Shown: positions 18,546 to 27,768 of the stretch, piece after piece
How the letters are laid out: every line of letters begins with the position of its first letter
Numbering within the stretch: position 1 is the first letter of the stretch
Source of the DNA: Acetobacteraceae bacterium
Lineage (GTDB): Bacteria > Pseudomonadota > Alphaproteobacteria > Acetobacterales > Acetobacteraceae
Reading direction: 5' to 3'
DNA: 64,000 nt
NCBI GenBank assembly: GCA_021732665.1
Contig: JAKFUL010000018.1
Location: 19,552-83,551 of the forward strand
Program-made: the position numbers and the translations under genes
Notes under the pieces: model-generated
What the model was told of the DNA's origin: nothing
Databases searched by the model: none
The model's input: the letters and a program-made list of their open reading frames with translations, nothing else

Positions 18546-20264
18546 TCAGCCCTGCGCGAATTGCGCCTCGTGCAGCGCGCGGTAGGGGCCGCCCCGCGCC
18601 AGCAATTCCCGGTGCGAGCCCTGCTGCGCAATCCCCTCGGCGGTCACGACCAGGATGCGGTCGGCGTTCTGGATGGTGGCCAGGCGATGCGCCACCACCA
18701 AACTCGTCCGCCCCTCCGCCAGCTCGGCCAGCGATTGCTGGATCGCCCGTTCGGTCGCGGTGTCGAGTGCGGAGGTCGCCTCGTCCAGGATCAGGATCGG
18801 CGGGTTCATCAAAAAAATGCGGGCGATGGCCAGCCGCTGCTTCTGGCCGCCCGAAAGCTTGGCGCCGCGCTCGCCGATCATCGTGTCCAGCCCCTGCGGC
18901 AGGGCCTCGATCATCTCCTCCAGCCGCGCCCGGCGTGCCGCTGCCATGATCGAGGCATCATCGGCGCCCAGCCGGCCATAGGCGATATTCTCCCGGATCG
19001 TCCCGGCGAACAAAAACACATCCTGCTGCACCAGCCCGATCTGCCCGCGCAGCGAGGCCAGGGTCATGTCGCGGATATCCATCCCGTCGATCGTGATCCG
19101 CCCGGCCTGCACGTCATAGAAGCGCGGCAGCAGGGAGCACAGCGTGGTCTTCCCGGCGCCCGACGGGCCGACCAGCGCCACCGTCTCGCCCGCCGAAATC
19201 GACAGGTCCAACCCCCTGATCACCGGCCGCTCCGGCGTGTAGCCGAAGCTGACACCCTCGAACCGCACATCGCCCCGGAACCGCGGCGCCGGGCGCGCAT
19301 CCGCCCGGTCGGTGATCTCGGTGGGCTCGTTCAGCAGTTCCAGATAGCTGCGAAACCCCGCAATGCCGCGCGGATAGGTCTCGATCACCGCGTTGATCTT
19401 GTCCATCGGCCGATAGAACACGCCAACGAGCAACAGGAAGGCCACGAACCCGCCCACCGAAAGCTCGCCCGCCACGATCAGCCAGGCCCCGGCCAGCATC
19501 ACCACCAGCTGCACGACGCGCATGCCGATGTAGTTCAAGGTCATGCCGGCGGCCATGATGCGATAGCCATCGAGCTTGGTGCGGCGATAGCGCTCATTAT
19601 CGGCGGCGAAGAGGCTTCGCTCATGCGCCTCGTTGGCAAAAGCCTTGACCACGCGAATGCCGCCCACCGCCTCCTCGATCCGCGCGTTGAAGGCGCCGAC
19701 GCGGCGGAACTGCGCGCTGGAATTCTGCGCCATCCGGCCGCCGTAATGCGCCACGATCCAGGCCACGGCCGGCACGATCAAGGCGGTGATCAGCGCCAGC
19801 ACCGGGCTGACCAGTAGCATCAGCGCGAAGGCGCCCAGAAAAGTCAGCACGGCGATCAGCAGGTCTTCCGGCCCGTGATGCGCGACCTCGCCAATATCCT
19901 CGAGGTTCTTGGTCACCCGGCCGACCAGATGCCCGGTCTTGTTGTTGTCGTAGAAGCGATGCGGCAGGCGCAGCAGATGGTCGAAGGCGTGGCGCCGCAG
20001 CTCCGTCTCGATGGCGATGCCCAGCACATGCCCCCAATACGTCACCACCGCCATCAGCCCGGCATTGGCCAGATACACGGCCAGCAGCCCGAGCATGGCC
20101 AGCACGATCAGCTGCATGTCCTGCTGCGGCAGCAGATGGTCGATGAAGGCCCTGACCGCCATGGGAAAGCCCAGCTCCAGCATGCCGGAGAGCGCGGCGC
20201 AGCCGAAATCCAGCCAGACCAGGCGCATATGGGGGCGATAGAATTGCGCGAATTGCCGAAGCAT
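18546..20264 (-). CDS. ABC exporter, fused permease-ATPase (MsbA/half-transporter type)
   Basis: The 572-residue protein carries a six-helix exporter domain (about 1-310) and an ATPase domain with Walker A GPSGAGKTTL, Q-loop, signature LSGGQKQRLAIARI, Walker B LILDEATSALDT and H-loop VVAHRL. It works as a dimer pumping lipids, peptides or drugs outward. The subfamily cannot be decided; MsbA (lipid A flippase) is one option, but no lipid A genes adjoin it. Confidence 0.92.
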   Translation of the reverse strand: MLRQFAQFYRPHMRLVWLDFGCAALSGMLELGFPMAVRAFIDHLLPQQDMQLIVLAMLGLLAVYLANAGLMAVVTYWGHVLGIAIETELRRHAFDHLLRLPHRFYDNNKTGHLVGRVTKNLEDIGEVAHHGPEDLLIAVLTFLGAFALMLLVSPVLALITALIVPAVAWIVAHYGGRMAQNSSAQFRRVGAFNARIEEAVGGIRVVKAFANEAHERSLFAADNERYRRTKLDGYRIMAAGMTLNYIGMRVVQLVVMLAGAWLIVAGELSVGGFVAFLLLVGVFYRPMDKINAVIETYPRGIAGFRSYLELLNEPTEITDRADARPAPRFRGDVRFEGVSFGYTPERPVIRGLDLSISAGETVALVGPSGAGKTTLCSLLPRFYDVQAGRITIDGMDIRDMTLASLRGQIGLVQQDVFLFAGTIRENIAYGRLGADDASIMAAARRARLEEMIEALPQGLDTMIGERGAKLSGGQKQRLAIARIFLMNPPILILDEATSALDTATERAIQQSLAELAEGRTSLVVAHRLATIQNADRILVVTAEGIAQQGSHRELLARGGPYRALHEAQFAQG

Positions 20265-20270
20265 GGGCGA

Positions 20271-20900
20271 TCAGCCCAGCAGGCGCCGCAGCTTGCGCAC
20301 CGCGCTGTCGGGCGTGGTGAAGACCGGCTTGCCCGTGGCCCGCGCCACCGCCTCGGCGCAGCGCGCCAGGCTGAACTGCGTCAGGATGATCGCCTCGACA
20401 TCGGTGAGCCGGCGCGCGGCCTCGACCACCAGCCGGTCATGCGTGGCCGTGTCGCCGGCATCGAGTGCCGCCAGCGCGCCCTCGGCCAGGCAGGGGGTGA
20501 GCCTGGCATGCTCCGGAAACTCCGGCGGCATGGAAACCAGCGTGGCCGGAAAGCTGGAGAGCAGGCCGAAGCTGGCATGCGCCGCCATCGCCTCCTCGAT
20601 CATCGCCTCATTCGGCTTGAGGACGGGGATGGGCGAGAGCGCCTCGGCACAAGCCTCGATGCAGGGGCCGAAGGCCGAGCAGGTGAAGAGAATCCCCTGC
20701 GCCCCGGTGCCCGCGGCATAGCGCGCGAGCGTCAGGAAGCGCTCGGTCATCCGCGGCGTGAGCCGCCCCTCGGCGGCGAGATCGGCCGAGAGCGAGGTGT
20801 CGAGCAGGCTCATCAACGTCGCCTCCGGCCACAGCCGGGCAAAAGCCTCCTCGACCGGCGGCGGCGAATGCCGCAGCGCGTGGATCAGGGCGATGCGCAT
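20271..20900 (-). CDS. Asp/Glu racemase-superfamily protein
   Basis: This 209-residue protein shows the first catalytic Cys motif of the aspartate/glutamate racemase superfamily (LFTCSAFGPCIEA) and, in the second half, ILTQFSLARCAEA where a second Cys motif (usually CT) is expected. Two-Cys racemases, one-Cys arylmalonate decarboxylases and hydantoin racemases share this fold; the substitution argues against a classical amino acid racemase. ATG at 20900 is favoured over a GTG at 20906. It lies 6 bases upstream of the exporter gene. Confidence 0.7.
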   Translation of the reverse strand: MRIALIHALRHSPPPVEEAFARLWPEATLMSLLDTSLSADLAAEGRLTPRMTERFLTLARYAAGTGAQGILFTCSAFGPCIEACAEALSPIPVLKPNEAMIEEAMAAHASFGLLSSFPATLVSMPPEFPEHARLTPCLAEGALAALDAGDTATHDRLVVEAARRLTDVEAIILTQFSLARCAEAVARATGKPVFTTPDSAVRKLRRLLG

Positions 20901-20902
20901 CC

Positions 20903-21349
20903 TCACTCCGGCCGGCAGCGACGCAGCACGGAGGGGAATTCCACGCAGCCGGGGAAGATGATCTCATCCGGCCCCCGCCTGCGCACCCGCAGCAGATTGG
21001 GGTTGTTGTCGCAGCCGAAGCCTGCATCCGGCGGCGGCCGGCCGGCAAAGCTGCCGCCGGTGGGCGCCGGCGGCAGGAAGCGGAATTCCAGCCCATCGGG
21101 GATCAGCGCCACCGTCTCGATGATCCGCTGCCGATAGGCGACCTCGAGCGCGGAGGCGCGCATCACCACATCGCGCAGGAAGATCACGGTGGCGCTGCCC
21201 TGGCATTGCTGCCCGGCGATCTCGCCGGGCGGGAACTGCCCGCCGATCCAGCTGCCGAAGACCCATTCATGCGGCGGCGTGCCGCGATTCTGCGCCACGG
21301 CAGGAGTGGCAAGGATGAGACCGGCGGAAAGGAGTGAACGGCGTCGCAT
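20903..21349 (-). CDS. Secreted hypothetical protein
   Basis: I do not recognise the family. The 148-residue product has an N-terminal signal peptide (MRRRSLLSAGLILATPAVAQ) with an Ala-x-Ala cleavage pattern, so it is likely periplasmic. The mature part contains three or more cysteines (AGQQCQG, FGCDNN, PGCVEF, LRRCRPE) that could form disulfides. Its stop overlaps the beginning of the racemase-family gene, so they are probably cotranslated. Confidence 0.7.
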   Translation of the reverse strand: MRRRSLLSAGLILATPAVAQNRGTPPHEWVFGSWIGGQFPPGEIAGQQCQGSATVIFLRDVVMRASALEVAYRQRIIETVALIPDGLEFRFLPPAPTGGSFAGRPPPDAGFGCDNNPNLLRVRRRGPDEIIFPGCVEFPSVLRRCRPE

Positions 21350-21397
21350 GCGGCCCCCAGAAAACACTTGGCCCCCTTTGGTATGCGCGCCCGCGCC

Positions 21398-22516
21398 CTA
21401 CAGCAAGGCCCCCAGCACCTGGCCGCCGCGCATCGGCGTGGCGACCCCGGTGGTGGAGGGGTAGGAGAGCGGCAGCCCGCGGGTCACCCGCGCCGCCAGC
21501 ACGGCAAAACATTGCGCCTCCAACGCATCGCCATTCCAGCCCGCGACTTCCACGCCGCGCACGGGCTCGGACAGCACGGCGGCCAGCGCCTTCATGATGG
21601 CGGGGTTGCGCCGGCCGCCGCCGGTGACCAGCCATTGCAAGGGCGGTTCGGGAAAATGCCGCCCGGCGGCCGCCACGCAGACGGCGGCGAAGGCCACCAG
21701 CGTGGCCGCGCCATCCTGCGGCGAGAGGCGATCCGCCCCCGCATCCTTCAGCGCCTGGGAGAAATCCAGCCGGTCGAGCGATTTGGGCGGCGGCGCCGCC
21801 AGATAGGGGTGCTGCATCAGCCGCCCCAGCACCTCGCCATCCGCCTGCCCCGCGCGGGCCAAGTTGCCGTCCTTGTCGTAGCCGCGCCCGGTGGATTTGC
21901 GCGCCCAGTCATCCAGCGGGCCATTGGCCGGGCCGGTGTCGAAGGCGATCAGCGTGCCATCGGCGCCGATATACGTCACGTTGCCCACGCCGCCCAGGTT
22001 CAAAACCGCCAGCGGCTTGGGCAGGTTGGCGGCCAGCGCGGCATGGGCGATGGGCACCAGCGGCGCGCCCTGGCCGCCGGCCGCGACATCGGCGGTGCGG
22101 AAGTCGAAGGCCACCGAAAGCCCGGTCAGCTGGGCAAGAAGGGCGGCATCGCCGACCTGCCAGGTCCGTCCCTCGCCCGGCCGGTGCAGGATGGTCTGAC
22201 CATGGAAGCCCAGCAGCTCGGTGTCCTCGCCCAGCGATTTCAGGGCTTCGGCCCGCACCCGGCGCACCGCCTCGGCATGGCGCTCGGTCAGCCGGCGCAC
22301 CACATCGGCCAGCCAGGGGTCGGCGGGGTCAAGGCCCGGGGCGGCGTCCAGCAGCGTGCGCAAATCCCGCCGCAGCTCCGGCGCATAGGGCAGGGTCAGC
22401 GCGGGGCCGAGGCGGCTGACCCGCTCGCCATCCGTCTCCACCCAGGCGGCATCCACGCCGTCCAGGCTGGTGCCGCTCATCAATCCGATCGTCTTCAATG
22501 TGCGGATGGCCAGCAT
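21398..22516 (-). CDS. anmK: Anhydro-N-acetylmuramic acid kinase
   Basis: AnmK opens and phosphorylates 1,6-anhydro-MurNAc to MurNAc-6-phosphate in cell-wall recycling. The 372-residue protein has the N-terminal signature TIGLMSGTSLDGVDAAW, a LLGFHGQTILHRP segment, and LNLGGVGNVTYI and WLVTGGGRRNP nucleotide/sugar-binding motifs. Length is normal. It is divergent from an SDR gene (103 bases). Confidence 0.95.
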   Translation of the reverse strand: MLAIRTLKTIGLMSGTSLDGVDAAWVETDGERVSRLGPALTLPYAPELRRDLRTLLDAAPGLDPADPWLADVVRRLTERHAEAVRRVRAEALKSLGEDTELLGFHGQTILHRPGEGRTWQVGDAALLAQLTGLSVAFDFRTADVAAGGQGAPLVPIAHAALAANLPKPLAVLNLGGVGNVTYIGADGTLIAFDTGPANGPLDDWARKSTGRGYDKDGNLARAGQADGEVLGRLMQHPYLAAPPPKSLDRLDFSQALKDAGADRLSPQDGAATLVAFAAVCVAAAGRHFPEPPLQWLVTGGGRRNPAIMKALAAVLSEPVRGVEVAGWNGDALEAQCFAVLAARVTRGLPLSYPSTTGVATPMRGGQVLGALL

Positions 22517-22619
22517 GTCCGCCTGATTCCCTGCTCCCGAGACCTCACGCTGAAGCGTTGCCCCGAGTCAAGGCAAGCGCCCAATTGCCGGTGGCGCGGC
22601 CAGGGTTCATCCTCTTGTG

Positions 22620-23360
22620 ATGAAAGAACTCGACGGGCGCATCGCGCTGATCACCGGGGCCCAGCAGGGCATAGGCGCGGCATGCGCGATGGCCATGGCC
22701 GAGGCAGGCGCGGATGTCGCCGTGAACTGGCTGGACGAGGAGCCGCTGGCGCTGGCGGCGAAGATCCGCGCGCTTGGCCGCCGCTGCGCCCTCATCCAGG
22801 GCAGCGTGGCCACGGTGGCCGAGGGCCGCGCGCTGCACGCCGCCGCGGTGCAGGCGCTGGGGGTGCCCGACATCCTGGTGAACAATGCCGGCATCTTCCC
22901 GCGCTGCGACTTCCTGGCGATGGAGGAGGCGGAGTGGGACGCCGTGCTGGGCATCAACCTCAAGGCCGGCGCCTTCCTGACGCAGAGCTTTGCCCGGGCG
23001 CTGGCGGGCAGGCCAGGCTCGGTGGTCAACCTCTCCTCCTCCGCCGTGCGCGGCGACCCCAGGGGGGTGCATTACTCCTCCTCCAAGAACGGCGTGATCG
23101 GCCTCACGCGCGCCACGGCGCTGGCGCTCGCGCCGCTCGGCATCCGGGTCAATGCCATAGCGCCGGGGCTGACCGACACGGCGCAGCCGCGCTACGGCAA
23201 CACCGAGGAGGAGCTGGCGGCGCGCGCCGCCGCCATCCCGCTCGGCCGCATGGGCCAGCCGTCGGAGACCGCCGACCTCGCCGTCTTCCTCGCCAGCAGC
23301 CGCACCGCCTGGGTCACCGGGCAGGTCTGGCACATCAATGGCGGGCTGTATCTTGCGTAG
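22620..23360 (+). CDS. Short-chain dehydrogenase/reductase (SDR)
   Basis: A 246-residue SDR with [15 protein letters not shown], the active site HYSSSKNG and a C-terminal [14 protein letters not shown]. The ATG at 22620 directly follows an in-frame GTG. It overlaps the next gene, a DapA-family lyase, by 23 bases. This pairing is frequent in sugar-acid and keto-acid catabolism, where the reductase and the aldolase act in sequence; the actual substrate is unknown. Confidence 0.88.
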   Translation: MKELDGRIALITGAQQGIGAACAMAMAEAGADVAVNWLDEEPLALAAKIRALGRRCALIQGSVATVAEGRALHAAAVQALGVPDILVNNAGIFPRCDFLAMEEAEWDAVLGINLKAGAFLTQSFARALAGRPGSVVNLSSSAVRGDPRGVHYSSSKNGVIGLTRATALALAPLGIRVNAIAPGLTDTAQPRYGNTEEELAARAAAIPLGRMGQPSETADLAVFLASSRTAWVTGQVWHINGGLYLA

Positions 23361-24231
23361 GTTCGAAGGCGTCTTCCCCTATCTCGTCTCGCCGATCGGC
23401 CCCGATGGCACGGTGCTGGAGGAGGCGCTGCGGGGCCTGGTGGAACACCTCATCGCCTCGGGCGTGCATGGGCTGACCCCGCTCGGCTCCACCGGGGAAT
23501 TCGCCTATCTCAACGCGTTCCAGCGGCGGGAGATCGTGCGGATCGTGGTGGAGGAAACCCGTGGCCGGGTGCCGGTGATCGCCGGCGTGGCGGCGACGAC
23601 CACAGCCGATGCCGTCGCCCAGGCGCGCGACTATGCCGGCCTGGGCGTGGACGGCATCCTGGCCCTGATGGAGGCCTATTTCCCCATCCCCGAAGCCGGC
23701 GTGGTGGCCTATTTCACCGCCATCGCCGATGCCACGGAGCTGCCCGTGGTGCTCTACACCAACCCGAATTTCCAGCGCAGCGACCTCTCGCTGGGCGCCA
23801 TCGACAAGCTGAGCCACCACCCGCGGATCGTGGCGATCAAGGACGCCTCGACCAATACCGGCCGGCTGCTTTCCATCCTCAACCGGGTGGAGGGGCGGAT
23901 GGATGTCTTCTCGGCCTCGGCGCATATCCCGGCGGCGGTCATGCTGATCGGCGGTGTCGGCTGGATGGCGGGGCCGGCCTGCGTCATCCCCCGGCAATCG
24001 GTGACGCTGTTTGAACTCTGCCGCGCCGGCGACTGGACGGCGGCGTTGCCCCTGCAACGCAGGCTGTGGCGGATCAACGAGCTCTTCGCGCAATACGCCC
24101 TGGCCGCCTGCATCAAGGGCGCGCTGGAATGGCAGGGTTTCGCGGTGGGTGACCCGCTCCCCCCCCAGGCGCCGCTCTCGCCCGAGGGCCGGGCCGCGGT
24201 CACCGCCGCCCTGGCCGCCCTCGATGGATGA
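23338..24231 (+). CDS. Dihydrodipicolinate synthase (DapA) family lyase
   Basis: This 297-residue class I aldolase-type protein has the Schiff-base Lys in [12 protein letters not shown], the active-site Tyr in VLYTNPNF and the GSTGEFAYL carboxylate-binding loop. Members catalyse aldol-type cleavage or condensation of pyruvate (dapA, nanA, KDG aldolase, 5-keto-4-deoxyglucarate dehydratase). The presence of an adjacent SDR rather than lysine genes suggests catabolism. The start could be ATG 23338 or TTG 23353. It overlaps greB by 8 bases. Confidence 0.88.
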   Translation: MAGCILRRFEGVFPYLVSPIGPDGTVLEEALRGLVEHLIASGVHGLTPLGSTGEFAYLNAFQRREIVRIVVEETRGRVPVIAGVAATTTADAVAQARDYAGLGVDGILALMEAYFPIPEAGVVAYFTAIADATELPVVLYTNPNFQRSDLSLGAIDKLSHHPRIVAIKDASTNTGRLLSILNRVEGRMDVFSASAHIPAAVMLIGGVGWMAGPACVIPRQSVTLFELCRAGDWTAALPLQRRLWRINELFAQYALAACIKGALEWQGFAVGDPLPPQAPLSPEGRAAVTAALAALDG

Positions 24232-24739
24232 GGATGACGAGGAGGAAGGCCCGCCCATCCCGGCCGGCACGCCCTTCTACATGACGCCCCAGGGCTATGC
24301 CGCGATTCAGGAGGAGCTGCGAAAGCTCTGGTATGACGAGCGCCCCCGCGTGGTCGAGATCGTCTCCTGGGCCGCGGCACTCGGCGACCGCTCGGAAAAC
24401 GCCGATTACCAATACGGCAAGCGCCGGCTGCGCGAGATCGACCGCCGCGTGCGTTTCCTGCGCAAGCGGGTGGACAATGCCGAGGTGGTGGACCCGGCGG
24501 CGCAGACCAGGCGCGATCGTGTCTTCTTCGGCGCCACCGTCAGCTATGCCAGGCCCGATGACAGCGAAACCACGGTGACCATCGTGGGCTCCGAGGAGGC
24601 CGATGCCGACCACGGCAAAATCTCCTGGCTGGCCCCCATCGCCCGCGCGCTGCTGGGCAAGGGCGTGGGCGACATGGCGCGGGTGCAACTCCCCACCGGC
24701 CCCGAGGAGCTGGAAATCATGGCCATACGCTACCCGTGA
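24224..24739 (+). CDS. greB: Transcription elongation factor GreB
   Basis: GreB rescues backtracked RNA polymerase by stimulating transcript cleavage. The 171-residue protein has an N-terminal coiled coil (about 25-85) with the family signature [23 protein letters not shown], whose acidic tip residues are in LGDRSENAD, and the C-terminal FKBP-like domain ([10 protein letters not shown]...[18 protein letters not shown]). An acidic [10 protein letters not shown]-terminus precedes. It overlaps genes on both sides. Confidence 0.95.
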   Translation: MDEDDEEEGPPIPAGTPFYMTPQGYAAIQEELRKLWYDERPRVVEIVSWAAALGDRSENADYQYGKRRLREIDRRVRFLRKRVDNAEVVDPAAQTRRDRVFFGATVSYARPDDSETTVTIVGSEEADADHGKISWLAPIARALLGKGVGDMARVQLPTGPEELEIMAIRYP

Positions 24740-25899
24740 GCCCGAAGAACCGCGCCGTGCTCGCGCTCGGCCTGGCGCAGACCATGGCCTGGGGCGGCAG
24801 CTACTACATTCCCGCCATTCTGGCGGCACCCATGGCGCGCAATCTGGGGCTGGCCACGCCCACTATTTTCGCCGTGTTTTCGGCCGCCCTGCTGCTTTCC
24901 GCCTTTGTCGGCCCCGCGGCCGGCCGCGCCATCGACCGCCATGGCGGGCATTGGATGCTGATGAGCTCCAATCTGCTGATGAGCGCGGGGCTTTTCGCCC
25001 TGGCCATGGCCCAGGGCCTGTTCGGGCTCTGCCTGGCCTGGGCGCTGCTCGGACTTGCGATGGGCATCGGGCTTTACGAGGCCGGCTTCGCCACGCTGGC
25101 AAGACTCTTCGGTGCCGGCGCGCGGGGGCCGATCAGCGGCATCACCCTTTTCGCCGGCTTCGCCAGCACCGTGTCATGGCCGTTTTCGACCTTTCTGGAG
25201 GCGGAGCTGGGCTGGCGGGGCGCCTGCCTGGTCTGGGCCGCCATCATGCCGCTGCTGGGCCTGCCGCTGAACGGATGGCTGCTGCCGCGCCATGCCGAGC
25301 CCGCGGTGGCCGCGGCCGTGGCCGCGGCGCCGGTGGGCAAGCCGCCCGGGCTGCTGGCCCTGTCGCTGCTGGCCTTCGTCTTCGCCGTGGCCAGCTTCAC
25401 CTCGGTGGCCATGGCGGCGCATCTGCCGGGGATGCTGGCGCTGGCCGGGGCCAGTGCGGCGACCGTGGTGCTGGCCGGCGCGCTGCTGGGGCCGGCGCAG
25501 GTTGGCGCGCGGCTGCTGGAAATCGGCGTGCTCCGGCGCTGGAGCCCGCTGGTCTCCGCCACACTGGCCAATGCGACGCATCCGCTGGGGGTGTTGCTGC
25601 TGCTGATCTGGGGGCCGCCCGCGGCCATCGCCTTCGTGCTGCTGCATGGCGGCGGCAATGGCATCCTCACCATCGCGCGCGGCACCCTGCCGCTCGCGCT
25701 GTTCGGGCCCGCCGGCTATGGCGGGCGCACCGGCTGGCTGGCGGTGCCGGCGCGCTTCGCCTCGGCCGCGGCCCCGGTGCTGTTCGGGCTGTTGCTGGAG
25801 CGTTTCGGCGTGGCGGCCATGTGGTTCACGGCTGGCCTCTCCCTGGCGGCTATTCTCGCGCTTGTGTTGCTAAGCCGTCTTCGCGCTAGCGAGGGCTGA
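24736..25899 (+). CDS. MFS transporter
   Basis: A 387-residue 12-helix major facilitator starting at GTG 24736, which overlaps the greB stop (GTGA). Features such as GRAIDRHGGHWMLMSSNLLMSAG match the conserved loop 2-3 of drug/metabolite MFS carriers. It closes a chain of four overlapping plus-strand genes. The substrate might be the acid processed by the SDR-DapA pair; that is inference. Confidence 0.88.
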   Translation: MSPKNRAVLALGLAQTMAWGGSYYIPAILAAPMARNLGLATPTIFAVFSAALLLSAFVGPAAGRAIDRHGGHWMLMSSNLLMSAGLFALAMAQGLFGLCLAWALLGLAMGIGLYEAGFATLARLFGAGARGPISGITLFAGFASTVSWPFSTFLEAELGWRGACLVWAAIMPLLGLPLNGWLLPRHAEPAVAAAVAAAPVGKPPGLLALSLLAFVFAVASFTSVAMAAHLPGMLALAGASAATVVLAGALLGPAQVGARLLEIGVLRRWSPLVSATLANATHPLGVLLLLIWGPPAAIAFVLLHGGGNGILTIARGTLPLALFGPAGYGGRTGWLAVPARFASAAAPVLFGLLLERFGVAAMWFTAGLSLAAILALVLLSRLRASEG

Positions 25900-26027
25900 G
25901 GTGGACGCTCGTCGCATTCTGAGATGGAATGTTTATGTAAAAGGTTTGTTGAAACCCTTCTTCAGTTCGTACCTTGCTCCTACAGTCACCTAACGTTCGA
26001 TTCGCGGCTGAAGGGAAGGATGATAGC

Positions 26028-26056
26028 TTGATCTTTCTCAAATCGTGAGTTATGGC
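26028..26056 (+). promoter_or_regulatory. Possible sigma-70 promoter of the AT-rich insert
   Basis: TTGATC and TATGGC lie 17 bases apart, 34 bases upstream of the ATG at 26091. The match is imperfect, and AT-rich DNA yields such pairs by chance. Confidence 0.3.
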
Positions 26057-26090
26057 TATTCGTTCTTGTTTTGTTCCATGGAGGGTTCCA

Positions 26091-26336
26091 ATGTTGATGA
26101 ATTGCCGCAGCCTGATGGACGGGCCGGGCCCCTCGGAGAAGGTGGTCGAGATCATCACCCAGGAAGGGACGGAAGAAGTCGTCGTTAACTCCCTATCGAT
26201 TAAGGGAGAGAATCTGGAAGTCGGGCCAGTTTTGGCGAAGAATGGCGAGTTTGCTTTAATCGAACTCCCGCGCGAATCGGCAAGCGGAAAGTGGAGGGTT
26301 TGGGTGCCCGTGAATAGAATTTTAGAGACTGCTTAG
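26091..26336 (+). CDS. Small hypothetical protein in AT-rich insert
   Basis: The family is unknown. The 81-residue product is acidic with alternating beta-like segments (KVVEIITQEGTEEVVV, then WRVWVPVNRILE). The start at 26091 is chosen because GGAGG sits 7 bases upstream. It precedes the deaminase-like gene by 24 bases and shares its foreign composition, so the two probably form one transcript and arrived together. Confidence 0.6.
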   Translation: MLMNCRSLMDGPGPSEKVVEIITQEGTEEVVVNSLSIKGENLEVGPVLAKNGEFALIELPRESASGKWRVWVPVNRILETA

Positions 26337-26360
26337 AGCTGATAAGGGTAGGGGCCAGCA

Positions 26361-26900
26361 ATGATTTTAACTGATCGCGAAATTAAATTAGCACTCTACC
26401 ACGAACAGATTACAATAAAGCCGCCCCCGCCTCCGGAGGCCTTCAGCTCTACATCAGTAGATTTAACGCTTTCAGATCGTTTTTCTGAGTGGAATTCAAG
26501 CGCTGGGGTTTTGATCCGGCCCGGCGCGCCTGGCTTCAGATACACCTCTCTGGTTAATCACCAAAGAAATCAGAACATTGCCCAATTTACAATGAAGCCA
26601 TCCACATTTGTTTTGGCTTGGACCAAAGAGGAAATTAGTATTCCTAGCCATTCCCGCTTAGCTGCAAGGGTCGAGGGGAAAAGTTCAATGGCTCGGCTTG
26701 GGATTGGCGTTCATATAACGGCTCCAACAATTCACTGTGGATTCAGAGGTCCAGTTCAGTTAGAAATGTATAATTTTGGGCCGCATGACATTATGCTCGA
26801 CGCTGGTATGCGAATTTGCCAGTTGATTTTTGAAACCACGCTTGGCACTCCCGATAGTGGATATGTTGGGATATTTTTAAATCAGCGACCGAATTCATAA
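26361..26900 (+). CDS. dCTP deaminase-like protein (dUTPase/Dcd superfamily)
   Basis: The 179-residue protein resembles Dcd, which deaminates dCTP to dUTP. It has the substrate loop VEGKSSMARLGIGVHIT (104-120), equivalent to EGRSSLARLG in E. coli Dcd, including Arg112, and Glu135 in QLEMYNFG at the catalytic Glu position. The N-terminal STSVDLTLSDRF (31-41) matches the SIDLRLG region. It is close to single-domain Dcd in length. The composition differs from the genome, so it is probably acquired and not the housekeeping enzyme. GGGGCCAGC precedes the ATG. Confidence 0.78.
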   Translation: MILTDREIKLALYHEQITIKPPPPPEAFSSTSVDLTLSDRFSEWNSSAGVLIRPGAPGFRYTSLVNHQRNQNIAQFTMKPSTFVLAWTKEEISIPSHSRLAARVEGKSSMARLGIGVHITAPTIHCGFRGPVQLEMYNFGPHDIMLDAGMRICQLIFETTLGTPDSGYVGIFLNQRPNS

Positions 26901-26949
26901 ATTATCTGGTAGAAATACCGTCGTCTAATTTCCTCAGTGTGTTGAATTT

Positions 26950-27768
26950 TCAAAGTTGACCCTGAAGCATCCGCAGCAACGCCGCGTTGAAGGCCTCCGG
27001 CGCCTCATACATCACCCAATGCCCGGCGCCGGGGATCACCTCGGAGATCAGTTCCGGCCGCGCCGCGTGCAGCATCGCCAGACGCTCGGGGATATGCGGC
27101 CAGGCGACCTGGTCGAACTCGCCCCAGATCGCCCGCATCGGCGCCTTCACATGTGGCAGCTGGTCCTTCAGCGAGGAGCCGGAGGCGAAGCCGCGGCTGC
27201 GCAGCCGGGCATGCACCGTGTTCCAGTCCTGGATGCGCACCGCCTCGTCGTCGATGGCCGCGGGGTCCTTCAGCATCAGCGCGGCGAGGTTGAGGCGATG
27301 CGTGGCGACGCGCTCCTCGCCCGTCTTGTCGCGGATCTTCAGCAACTCCACCGGCTGCCGCTGGAACCCCAGCGACGCGGCGCCGATGATGGTGTGGCTG
27401 CTGACATGCGCGCCCTCCATCGCCGCCAGATGGGTGCCGATATTGGCGCCGAAGGAGAAGCCTGCGAGGTCGTAATGCCTCGCAGGCCCCAGCAACCCGG
27501 CCAGGCTCGCGGCGAGGGCGGCGGCCACGCTGTGTGGCTCGGCCGGGCCGGGCGCCATGGCGCTTTCGCCCAGACCCGGCATGTCGGCCGCCAGAACCGT
27601 GTATCGCTCGGCGAAGAAGGCGATGTTGCGGGAAAAGTGCCGCCAGGAACCCGTGCCGCCATGCAGCAGCACCAGCACCGGCCCGGCACCCCAGCGATGC
27701 CAGACCAGTTCGCCCTCGCCACAAGCCGTGGTCAGGCGGGTGGCGGTATTCTGCAATTCGTCCAGCAT
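26950..27768 (-). CDS. Alpha/beta-hydrolase
   Basis: A 272-residue hydrolase with oxyanion motif LLHGGTGSWRHF, nucleophile elbow GFSFGAN (Ser) and C-terminal catalytic His in GAGHWVMYEAPEAF. The acid residue is probably in WGEFDQVA. It could cleave an ester, a C-C bond or a lactone; no specificity is evident. The ATG overlaps the stop of the EamA gene (TGATG). Confidence 0.88.
   Translation of the reverse strand: MLDELQNTATRLTTACGEGELVWHRWGAGPVLVLLHGGTGSWRHFSRNIAFFAERYTVLAADMPGLGESAMAPGPAEPHSVAAALAASLAGLLGPARHYDLAGFSFGANIGTHLAAMEGAHVSSHTIIGAASLGFQRQPVELLKIRDKTGEERVATHRLNLAALMLKDPAAIDDEAVRIQDWNTVHARLRSRGFASGSSLKDQLPHVKAPMRAIWGEFDQVAWPHIPERLAMLHAARPELISEVIPGAGHWVMYEAPEAFNAALLRMLQGQL

Larger units (their letters stand above)
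25905..26950. mobile_element. AT-rich genomic insert of about 1 kb
   Basis: Base composition changes sharply: I counted 23 G/C in 60 bases at 26581-26640, against 47 in 60 at 25741-25800. The segment holds two small plus-strand genes with AT-rich codon use (TTA, ATA, AAT frequent). No transposase, integrase, tRNA or terminal repeat was found, so the mode of transfer is unknown. Confidence 0.7.

Noticed and set aside
25886..26158. Minus-strand open frame of 90 codons in the AT-rich island
   Set aside because: It runs across the likely promoter and start of the plus-strand gene, has no ribosome site and no recognisable motif.
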